From positions 1 through 6,335 of the forward strand of contig DASUFI010000130.1 of assembly GCA_036274635.1 (NCBI GenBank): a DNA stretch of 6,335 nucleotides, in the 5' to 3' direction. The notes beneath the pieces were generated by a model. The model searched no databases. It was not told the DNA's origin and worked only from the letters and a program-made list of their open reading frames with translations. Positions 1 through 6,335 of this stretch are shown piece by piece; positions within the stretch are counted from its first letter, which is position 1; the number at the start of each line of letters is the position of its first letter. Both the position numbers and the translations under genes were made by a program. The stretch is from DASUFI01 sp036274635. Its GTDB lineage: Bacteria > Planctomycetota > B15-G4.

Positions 1-1386
<1,386 letters not shown>

Positions 1387-1402
1387 GGGTCCTCGGGCCG
1401 CA

Positions 1403-3067
1403 TCAGGTGCGGCGGTAGTCGAACTCGGGACGGTTGGGCGTGCCGTAGCACTTGAGCGCGCCGCGCTCGCCCACGGCGTTGGGCCGCTGGAAGATCCAGT
1501 TCTGCCAGGCCGAGAGGCGGCCGAAGATGCGCGTCTCCATGGTCTCCGGGCCGGCGAAGCGGATGTTGGCCTCCATGCCCGTGAGCGCGTCGGGCGAGAA
1601 GGACGCGCGCTCCTCGAGCGCGAGGCGCAGCTCGTCCTCCCAGTCGATGCTGTCGGGCGCCACGGTCGCGAGGCCCAGTTCGTCGGCGCGCTCGGCGTCG
1701 AAGGGCTCCGCTTCCGCCAGCACCTCGGCCACCTTGCCGGGCTCGCCGAGGAAGCGCGTCTGCAGCCGGGTGAGGCCGTTGCTCATCGGGTAGGCACCGC
1801 CGTTCAGGGGCGACGCCGCCATCGACACGGGGTGATCGGGGTCGTCGAGCACGTAGGTGCGGTCCGCGGCCAGCGCCAGCTCGAGCAGCGTGCCGGCGAA
1901 GGCCGAGCCCTCGTCCACCACCGCGAACAGGCTGCGCGCGGTGAGGTCGAGGCGGCGCAGGACGCGCGCGACGAGCAGGCGCGTCTCGCGCACGAACCAG
2001 TGGCCGCCGGCGGCCAGCAGCGCGTCCGTGGCCAGCGCCACGCGCGGATCGCCCTTGACGTGCAGCGTGAGCGTGCCGATGTCCAGCTCCTCGAGGCGCA
2101 GGTGGCACAGCGCGTCGTCCAGCTCGCGGAAGGCGCCGAGGATCCACCACGCGCCGCCCGCCTCGTGCGCCTCGGCCGCGGACTTCGGACCCGCGTCCTT
2201 CGGCAGCGTGACCGTGATCGCGGCGGTGCGCGCGGCGCGGTCGAGCTTCACGCTCACGCGCTCGTAGTCCCAGCCGTCCTCGCCGAACGTCGGCGCGAGG
2301 CGCGGCAGCTTCACGCCCTGGCCCGCCGGCACGGCCGGGCTGCTCGCGGCCAGCTCGCGGCCGTGGCGCTCGACGATCTCGCCGAACTTGCTGAGCGGCG
2401 CGAGCTCGTCCACGAAGCCCCACTCCACCGCGCGCCGGCCCTTGATGCCCTCGGCGATGCAGGCGAAGACGTCCGCGCGGTCGCGGCGCACCTTGCGCTT
2501 GTCGGTCATGCGCGTCAGGCCTCCCGTGCCGGGCAGCACGCCCAGCAGCGGCAGCTCGGGGAAGGAGACCGCGCTGTTGCGGTCGTCCACCAGCACGATG
2601 CGGTCGCAGGCCAGCGCCAGCTCGTAGCCGCCGCCGCTGGCCGTGCCGTTCAGCGCGGCGAGCGACAGGAGGCCGCTGTGCGCCGAGGCGTCCTCGAGGT
2701 ACAGGCGCGTCTCGTTGGTGAACTTGCAGAAGTTCACCTTGAAGGCGTGCGTGCTGCTGCGCAGCATCATGATGTTGGCGCCCGCGCAGAACACGCGCTC
2801 GAGCGCGCCGGAGAGCACGAGGCAGCGCACCTCGGGGTGCTCGAAGCGCAGCCACTGGATGGCGGCCGCGAGCTCGATGTCCACGCCCAGGTCGTAGCTG
2901 TTGAGCTTGAGCACGTAGTCGGGGCGCAGGCCGCGCTCCTCCTGCACGTCCATCGCCAGGCGCGCGACGTCGCCCTCGACCGACAGGCGCCAGTGGACGA
3001 AGTCCTCCGGGCGGACATCGAAGCGCAGCCGCTCGGCATGCGCGGGGGCTTCTGCGGTCGTGGCCAT
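1403..3067 (-). CDS. boxC: 2,3-epoxybenzoyl-CoA dihydrolase BoxC
   Basis: BoxC catalyses the non-oxygenolytic ring opening of the aerobic benzoyl-CoA pathway: 2,3-epoxybenzoyl-CoA plus two waters gives 3,4-dehydroadipyl-CoA semialdehyde and formate. It is a 554-residue protein, full length for the family. It is a long crotonase-superfamily protein: an N-terminal enoyl-CoA-hydratase-like domain (about residues 50-280) followed by a second, more diverged crotonase-like half (about 290-540). Visible signatures are FCAGANIMML (residues 93-102), which forms one side of the acyl-CoA oxyanion hole, and NGTASGGGYELALACD (140-155), which forms the other. The C-terminus (YGTPNRPEFDYRRT) is typical of the family. 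The start is ATG at 3067, with GGAG five bases upstream; an upstream extension would run into the promoter region. It is the first gene of a boxC-boxB operon divergent from the regulator, and repression by BoxR is expected. Long open frames on the other strand and in another minus frame across this gene are GC-driven shadows. Confidence 0.97.
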   Translation of the reverse strand: MATTAEAPAHAERLRFDVRPEDFVHWRLSVEGDVARLAMDVQEERGLRPDYVLKLNSYDLGVDIELAAAIQWLRFEHPEVRCLVLSGALERVFCAGANIMMLRSSTHAFKVNFCKFTNETRLYLEDASAHSGLLSLAALNGTASGGGYELALACDRIVLVDDRNSAVSFPELPLLGVLPGTGGLTRMTDKRKVRRDRADVFACIAEGIKGRRAVEWGFVDELAPLSKFGEIVERHGRELAASSPAVPAGQGVKLPRLAPTFGEDGWDYERVSVKLDRAARTAAITVTLPKDAGPKSAAEAHEAGGAWWILGAFRELDDALCHLRLEELDIGTLTLHVKGDPRVALATDALLAAGGHWFVRETRLLVARVLRRLDLTARSLFAVVDEGSAFAGTLLELALAADRTYVLDDPDHPVSMAASPLNGGAYPMSNGLTRLQTRFLGEPGKVAEVLAEAEPFDAERADELGLATVAPDSIDWEDELRLALEERASFSPDALTGMEANIRFAGPETMETRIFGRLSAWQNWIFQRPNAVGERGALKCYGTPNRPEFDYRRT

Positions 3068-3102
3068 GCGGTCTCCGGGGACGCCTCGGGGCGATGCCGC
3101 CT

Positions 3103-3131
3103 ATAGCAACATAATGCTCATTGCGTAGCAA
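3103..3131 (-). promoter_or_regulatory. Possible sigma-70-type promoter of boxCB
   Basis: On the minus strand TTGCTA (3126-3131, 4 of 6 to the -35 consensus) is followed after 17 bp by TGCTAT (3103-3108, 3 of 6 to the -10 consensus). Transcription would begin near 3096, leaving a leader of about 30 bases before the boxC ATG. The -35 box and spacer coincide with the palindrome, consistent with repression by occlusion. The hexamer matches are weak, so this is a candidate only. Confidence 0.3.
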
Positions 3132-3144
3132 GATAGGGCATGTT
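3108..3144. promoter_or_regulatory. Candidate BoxR operator, two-tier palindrome
   Basis: An inner palindrome TTGC-GTA-GCAA (3121-3131) and an outer inverted pair AACAT (3108-3112) and ATGTT (3140-3144) share exactly the same centre, base 3126, with 8 bp on each side between tiers. A direct repeat TAGCAA (3104-3109 and 3126-3131), offset by 22 bp or about two helical turns, overlaps it. Such symmetry next to an XRE-family regulator gene, between the genes it should control, is what an operator looks like. The TGCA boxes I recall for Azoarcus BzdR/BoxR operators are not present, so the recognition sequence here would be different. Assignment to BoxR is inference. Confidence 0.5.
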
Positions 3145-3180
3145 ATTTCTCAGTCCCCCGCCGATCCGTGGGCAACCCCG

Positions 3181-3184
3181 GGAG
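3181..3184 (+). promoter_or_regulatory. Shine-Dalgarno site that fixes the boxR GTG start
   Basis: GGAG is followed by a five-base spacer and GTG at 3190. No comparable ribosome binding site precedes the in-frame TTG at 3121, which decides the boxR start. Confidence 0.65.
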
Positions 3185-3189
3185 AGTCC

Positions 3190-3978
3190 GTGAAGCACGC
3201 CGCCCTCCTCGCCGGCATCGGCCGCCGTGCCCGCCAAGCGCGCGAGGAGGCCGGCCTGTCACTGACGGAGACGGCCCGTCGGGCCGGCCTTTCACGGCGC
3301 TTCCTCACCCTGCTCGAGGGCGGGCACGCCAATGTCTCGGTGGTGCGCCTGGCCGCGCTCGCCGCGGCGCTCGACACGCCGCTCCGCGAGCTGTGCGACG
3401 TGGATGTCTCCACCGCGCCGTCGCTGCGCGTGGCGCTGCTCGGCCTGCGCGGCGCCGGCAAGACGACGGTCGGCCGGCTGCTCGCGCACCGGCTGGAGGT
3501 GCCGTTCTTCGAGCTCGACGCCCTCATCGAGGAGCGCGCGGGCATGCCGCTGCGCACGCTCTTCGACACCTACGGCGAGACCTTCTACCGCGAGCAGCAG
3601 CGGGGCGCGCTGGAGTCCTGGCTCGCGCAGCACGGCAGCGGCGTCCTGGCGACGGGCGGCTCGCTCGTCATGGACGCACCCGCCTTCGCGCGGCTGCGCG
3701 GCACCTGCCGCACCGCCTGGCTGCGCGCCGCGCCCGAAGAGCACTTCCAGCGCGTGGTGGACCAGGGCGACTTGCGCCCCATCGCAGGCCGCTCCCGCGC
3801 GATGACCGAGCTGAAGTCCATCCTCGCCGCACGCGAGCCGCTCTACGCGCAGGCCGAGCGCACCGTCGAGACCAGCGGCCGCACGCCGGACAACGTGAGC
3901 GCGGACATCGCCTCGTGGCTGACGGACGAGCCGACGCCCGACGACATGCCGCGCCGGGCGAAACCGCCACGCAGCTAG
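3190..3978 (+). CDS. boxR: BoxR-type transcriptional regulator (XRE HTH + shikimate-kinase-like domain)
   Basis: BoxR, like its anaerobic counterpart BzdR, represses benzoate genes and is released by benzoyl-CoA bound to a domain derived from shikimate kinase. This 262-residue version starts with an XRE/Cro helix-turn-helix (residues 12-68, including LTETARRAGLSRRFLTLLEGG), followed by a shikimate-kinase-like domain from about 79. That domain keeps a Walker A loop (G85-T92, GLRGAGKT) and ExD (E108, D110), where shikimate kinases have DxD. It also has R134 (GETFYRE), TGGS (155-158; kinases have GGG), R196-P197 of the lid, and R215 (REPLY). GTG at 3190 is preferred because GGAG ends five bases upstream and it leaves 11 residues before the HTH. 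An in-frame TTG at 3121 would place the start inside the palindrome. It is divergent from boxCB and is followed 11 bp later by an MFS gene. It is unlikely to be a biosynthetic shikimate kinase because of the HTH fusion and context. Confidence 0.93.
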   Translation: MKHAALLAGIGRRARQAREEAGLSLTETARRAGLSRRFLTLLEGGHANVSVVRLAALAAALDTPLRELCDVDVSTAPSLRVALLGLRGAGKTTVGRLLAHRLEVPFFELDALIEERAGMPLRTLFDTYGETFYREQQRGALESWLAQHGSGVLATGGSLVMDAPAFARLRGTCRTAWLRAAPEEHFQRVVDQGDLRPIAGRSRAMTELKSILAAREPLYAQAERTVETSGRTPDNVSADIASWLTDEPTPDDMPRRAKPPRS

Positions 3979-3989
3979 ACTCGCGCGGC

Positions 3990-5180
3990 ATGGCCTCCCG
4001 CGACCGCAGCCTGCTGTACGCCGCGGCCTTCCTGCGCGCGCTGGCCACGGGCCTCGGCGGCGTGCTGCTCGGCCTGTGGTGCGCGCAGCTCGGGCTCTCG
4101 CCGTCGCAAGCGGGCCTCGTGCTCGGTGCCGGCCTCTGCGGCGCGACGTTCGCCTGCCTGCTGATCACGTGGCGCGGCGACCAGCTCGGCCGCCGCCGCT
4201 CGCTGCTGCTGCTCGCGCTGGTCTCGGCCGCCGGCGCGCTGGCCTTCGCGCTGGCGCGGCAGCCGCTGCTCATGGGCGCGGCCGCGCTGCTCGGCATGCT
4301 CAACGGCCAGGGCCGCGACCGCGGCGCCTCCCTGATCGTCGAGCAGGCCGCGCTGCCCGCCACCACCGACGACCGCGGCCGCACGCGCGCCTTCGCCGTC
4401 TACAACCTGCTGCAGGATGCGGGCTGTGCGCTGGGCAGCCAGCTCGCGGGGCTGCCAACGCTCGAGCAGCACGGTACGGCGCTGGGCTGGAACCTCTCGC
4501 TCGGCAGCTTCGCGCTGCTCCTCGCGTTGCCGGTGCTCTTCTACCTGCGACTCTCGCCGGCCATCGAGCCACCGCCCGCGACCATGCGGCCGCCGATCTC
4601 GACCGAGACGCGCCGGCGCATCGCGCGGCTCTCCGGCCTGTTCCTGATCGACAGCCTCGGCGGCGGCTTCCTGCTCACCTCGCTGCTGACCTACTACTTC
4701 ACCGAGCGCTTCGGCGTGAGCGCCTTCGCCGTCTCGTCGCTGGTGACCGGCGCGCGCCTGCTCAACGCAGGCAGCCACCTCGTCGCCGCGTGGCTCGCGC
4801 GGCGCATCGGCCTCGTGAACACCATGGTCTTCACGCACATCCCGTCCAGCCTGCTCATGCTGACGGTGCCCATCGCGCCCACCTTCGGCGTCGCCGCCGC
4901 GCTCTACCTGCTGCGCGAGGCCTTCGTGGAGATGGACGTGCCGACGCGGCAGTCCTACGTCATGGCGATCGTCGCGCCGCACGAGCGCACGGCGGCGGCG
5001 GGCGTCACCGGGCTGGTCCGGCTCGCGGGCTGGGCGATCGCGTCGATCGTCGCGGGGCAGAGCATGCAGTTCGTGGGGATGGGGTCGGCGCTGGTGATCG
5101 GGGCGGTGCTGAAGATCGGCTACGACCTGCTGCTCTGGCGGGCGTTCAGGAACGTGAGGCCGCCGGAAGAGGCGGCCTAG
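3990..5180 (+). CDS. Major facilitator superfamily transporter, substrate unknown
   Basis: This is a 396-residue membrane protein, about the normal MFS length, with hydrophobic segments at about 8-30, 41-60, 71-89, 93-107, 136-155 and 168-188, then a cytoplasmic loop (about 189-213) and a second hydrophobic half. The MFS signature between segments 2 and 3 is clear: RGDQLGRRRSLLL (residues 62-74), with D64 and G67-R70. The loop MAIVAPHERTAAAG in the second half is also typical of the superfamily. The ATG at 3990 is 11 bp after the boxR stop, so the two are probably cotranscribed. No convincing Shine-Dalgarno is visible, so translation may depend on coupling to boxR. Context suggests import of benzoate or another aromatic acid, but it does not look like a classical AAHS-type BenK and the substrate is open. 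The last base of its TAG stop is the first base of the fold-back element. Reading the frame further upstream only extends it across boxR in another frame. Confidence 0.85.
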   Translation: MASRDRSLLYAAAFLRALATGLGGVLLGLWCAQLGLSPSQAGLVLGAGLCGATFACLLITWRGDQLGRRRSLLLLALVSAAGALAFALARQPLLMGAAALLGMLNGQGRDRGASLIVEQAALPATTDDRGRTRAFAVYNLLQDAGCALGSQLAGLPTLEQHGTALGWNLSLGSFALLLALPVLFYLRLSPAIEPPPATMRPPISTETRRRIARLSGLFLIDSLGGGFLLTSLLTYYFTERFGVSAFAVSSLVTGARLLNAGSHLVAAWLARRIGLVNTMVFTHIPSSLLMLTVPIAPTFGVAAALYLLREAFVEMDVPTRQSYVMAIVAPHERTAAAGVTGLVRLAGWAIASIVAGQSMQFVGMGSALVIGAVLKIGYDLLLWRAFRNVRPPEEAA

Positions 5181-5339
5181 GAGCCCGTCGAAGAAGTGCT
5201 TCGAGTGCGGAAGGTGCGGCATTCGCGGCGGATCGAGGCACCGGACCGAGGCGCATTGGAGATGCGCCGCAGGGCCGGCAACGAAGAGCCGGCGCGAAGG
5301 ACGCTCCCTCCGGGCCGAATGACTTCTTCGACGGGCTCC
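5180..5339. repeat. 160-bp imperfect-palindrome (fold-back, MITE-like) element
   Basis: The ends are an 18-bp perfect inverted repeat: GGAGCCCGTCGAAGAAGT (5180-5197) and its complement (5322-5339). After two mismatches it continues with four more pairs (5200-5203 with 5316-5319). The arms remain complementary inward: 5207-5234 pairs with 5286-5313 at 21 of 28 positions, 5241-5244 with 5275-5278, and the tip is a perfect 7-bp stem GGCGCAT/ATGCGCC (5250-5256, 5262-5268) with a 5-base loop. All blocks share nearly the same centre (about 5259). No coding frame of its own is credible and no target-site duplication is apparent. It fills the convergent space between the MFS gene and mqnD. It could be a non-autonomous transposable element, a REP/BIME-like repeat, or a bidirectional terminator; being two of these at once is possible. 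Confidence 0.8.
5250..5268. terminator. Possible hairpin terminator at the tip of the fold-back element
   Basis: A perfect 7-bp GC-rich stem with a 5-base loop lies between two converging genes. There is no T-run on either side, so it lacks the form of a classical intrinsic terminator. Any termination would rely on the whole 160-base hairpin or on Rho. Confidence 0.25.
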
Positions 5340-5343
5340 GCCC

Positions 5344-6159
5344 TCACCCCAGCACCAGCAGCCGCGCCCCGCCCACGCGCCGCGCCAGCTCGTCGAGCGC
5401 CGCGCGCCCTTCCTCGCCCAGGTCCGCGGTGCGCTCGTTCACGTAAAGCTCGACGTGCTGCCACAGCACCTCGTCCTCCAGCTCCTGCGCGTGACGGCGC
5501 AGGGTCGGCAAGGTGGCCGCGGGCTCGCGGCGCGCGAGGGCCAGCGAGGCGGAGAGCGCGCGGCAGAGCGCGACGTGCACGTCCGCGCCGAGGTCGCGCC
5601 GCGCGAGCAGGCCCCCCAGCGGCACGGGCGCGCCGGTGAGGCGCTCCCAGCTCGCGCCGAGGTCCTCGAGCAGCGTGAGGCCGTGCCGCGCGTACGTGAA
5701 GCGGCCCTCGTGGATGGCCACGCCCGCGTCCGCCTCGCCGCGCGCGAGCGCGGGCAGGATCTCGTCGAAGCGCACCTGGCGCAGCACGCCGGGCGCGCCC
5801 AGCTCGGGGTGCAGCGCGCGCAGCAACAGCGTGGCCGTCGTGCCCGCGCCCGGCGCGAGCACGCGACGCGGAGCGCCGGCAAGCCCGGGCCGCGCCAGCA
5901 GCACGGGCCCGACCCCCAAGCCCAGCGCGCTGCCGACGCGCAGCACGCCGTAGCGGTCGGCGAGCCGCAGCGCCGTCGCGAAGCTGGCCTTGCCCGCGTC
6001 CAGCTCGTCCTGCTCGAGCAGCTCGTTGAGCTGCTGCACGTCGCCCAGCACGAACTCCAGCGCGAGGCCGCGCGTGTCCACCAGGCCCTCGAGCAGGCCG
6101 TGGAAGAGGAAGGTGTCGTTGGGGCAGGTCGAGAGGCCGATGCGCAGCGCGCGCGTCAC
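5344..6159 (-). CDS. mqnD: 1,4-dihydroxy-6-naphthoate synthase MqnD
   Basis: MqnD converts cyclic dehypoxanthine futalosine to 1,4-dihydroxy-6-naphthoate in the futalosine pathway to menaquinone. It is a 271-residue cytosolic protein with the two-lobed, periplasmic-binding-protein-like fold of the family, and is full length. Visible signatures are the N-terminal LSTCPNDTFLFHGLLEG (residues 9-25), the DAGKASFATALRL block (54-66), and AIHEGRFTY (148-156). H150 in the last of these corresponds to the histidine (145, as I recall) implicated in catalysis in the Thermus enzyme. The start is GTG at 6159; there is no in-frame ATG in the gene, and the signature begins at residue 9, so this start is close to forced. 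It overlaps the mqnB stop by 4 bp (GTGA), indicating translational coupling. It converges on the MFS gene across the fold-back element and has no functional link to the box genes. Confidence 0.95.
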   Translation of the reverse strand: MTRALRIGLSTCPNDTFLFHGLLEGLVDTRGLALEFVLGDVQQLNELLEQDELDAGKASFATALRLADRYGVLRVGSALGLGVGPVLLARPGLAGAPRRVLAPGAGTTATLLLRALHPELGAPGVLRQVRFDEILPALARGEADAGVAIHEGRFTYARHGLTLLEDLGASWERLTGAPVPLGGLLARRDLGADVHVALCRALSASLALARREPAATLPTLRRHAQELEDEVLWQHVELYVNERTADLGEEGRAALDELARRVGGARLLVLG

Positions 6160-6335
6160 GGCGCGACGGCCTGCAGCGCGCCGCAGGCGGCGGGCAGCGC
6201 GGCGTCCAGCGCGGCCAGCGCGCCGGCGACATCCCAGCGCGCGAGGACGCGCTCACCGCAGGGGTTGCACACGGCGCGCAGCACGGAGAGCGGCACGCCG
6301 GCGCGCGCGCAGGCGGCGGCCACGGCGTGCGCCTC
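6156..6335 (-). CDS. mqnB: Futalosine hydrolase MqnB, C-terminal fragment (N-terminus off window)
   Basis: Only the last 59 residues and the TGA stop (6156-6158) are in view. They read EAHAVAAACARAGVPLSVLR, then AVCNPCGERVLARWDVAGAL and a short alanine-rich tail. This is the C-terminal pattern of nucleosidase/phosphorylase-fold futalosine hydrolases: a glutamate near an AVA helix, AGVP, a conserved N and G, then xRWDV. It fits MqnB, which releases hypoxanthine from futalosine before the MqnC step. The position directly upstream of mqnD with a 4-bp overlap supports this. As only a tail is seen, another nucleosidase of the same fold cannot be fully excluded. The protein is not broken; it is simply cut by the window edge. 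Confidence 0.8.
   Translation of the reverse strand, partial: EAHAVAAACARAGVPLSVLRAVCNPCGERVLARWDVAGALAALDAALPAACGALQAVAP

Larger units (their letters stand above)
3068..3189. promoter_or_regulatory. Divergent control region between boxC and boxR
   Basis: This 122-bp region separates the divergent boxC and boxR starts and must hold both promoters. Bases 3101-3150 are only 38 % G+C (19 of 50), against about 70 % around them. Apart from the Shine-Dalgarno sequences at each edge, the notable content is the nested palindrome at 3108-3144 and weak sigma-70-like hexamers on both strands. On the plus strand, TTGCGT (3121-3126) and TATTTC (3144-3149) are 17 bp apart, a poor candidate for boxR. CATAAT at 3110-3115 is a better -10 match but has no -35 partner. 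Confidence 0.75.

Noticed and set aside
3121..3189. TTG start at 3121 for the regulator
   Set aside because: It would begin inside the palindrome, has no Shine-Dalgarno, and adds residues unlike the family. GTG at 3190 has GGAG at proper spacing.
3397..3978. Biosynthetic shikimate kinase (aroK)
   Set aside because: The kinase-like domain is fused to an XRE helix-turn-helix, has GGS in place of GGG, and is divergent from boxCB, all pointing to BoxR.
3168..3989. An upstream extension that would make the MFS protein 670 residues long
   Set aside because: The extra 274 residues are Arg/Ala-rich and lie on boxR in another frame. Membrane protein character begins only at the ATG at 3990.
5170..5349. 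Target-site duplication flanking the fold-back element
   Set aside because: The bases outside the inverted repeats (CGGCCTA on the left, GCCCTCA on the right) do not form a matching direct repeat, so insertion is not proven from this window.
3975..5446. Long frames opposite and offset to the MFS gene (minus 3975-5222, plus 4076-5446)
   Set aside because: Their composition is low-complexity Arg/Ala/Glu. They read through the fold-back element and show no domains, while the MFS frame has a superfamily motif and membrane segments.
5177..6256. 359-codon minus-strand frame spanning mqnD, the mqnB end and the fold-back element
   Set aside because: It is an Ala/Arg/Gly-rich shadow of mqnD, which carries the CPNDTF and HEGRFTY signatures in its own frame.

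Overview
This window is very GC-rich (roughly 70 % by eye) and densely coded, and it carries parts of two unrelated metabolic modules. The left half is a benzoyl-CoA oxygenation ('box') locus for aerobic benzoate degradation. boxC and boxB lie on the minus strand, with boxB running off the left edge. They are divergent from a BoxR-type regulator on the plus strand (XRE helix-turn-helix fused to a shikimate-kinase-like domain), which is followed closely by an MFS transporter gene. The right end, on the minus strand, holds the end of a probable mqnB (futalosine hydrolase) and a complete mqnD (1,4-dihydroxy-6-naphthoate synthase). These belong to the futalosine route to menaquinone and overlap by 4 bp.

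Layout: boxB (1-1386, C-terminus missing), 16-bp gap, boxC (1403-3067), a 122-bp control region (3068-3189) with a conspicuous AT-rich core and a nested palindrome, boxR (3190-3978), 11-bp gap, MFS transporter (3990-5180), a 160-bp near-perfectly symmetric fold-back element (5180-5339) filling the convergent intergenic space, mqnD (5344-6159), and the tail of mqnB (6156-6335).

How the genes work together: benzoate is activated to benzoyl-CoA elsewhere. BoxB, with its reductase BoxA (not in view, probably just off the left edge), makes 2,3-epoxybenzoyl-CoA. BoxC opens the ring hydrolytically to 3,4-dehydroadipyl-CoA semialdehyde and formate. BoxR is expected to sense benzoyl-CoA through its kinase-like domain and repress from the shared control region. 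The MFS protein may be part of the same regulon, but its substrate cannot be read from sequence.

Organism: the box genes are best known from Betaproteobacteria, but those use ubiquinone and normally lack the futalosine pathway. A GC-rich genome with both box genes and mqn genes fits a menaquinone-using lineage such as Myxococcota (former Deltaproteobacteria) better. This is inference from gene content only.

No new enzymatic system is evident. The least explained parts are the 160-bp fold-back element between the MFS gene and mqnD, and the two-tier palindrome in the boxC/boxR control region.
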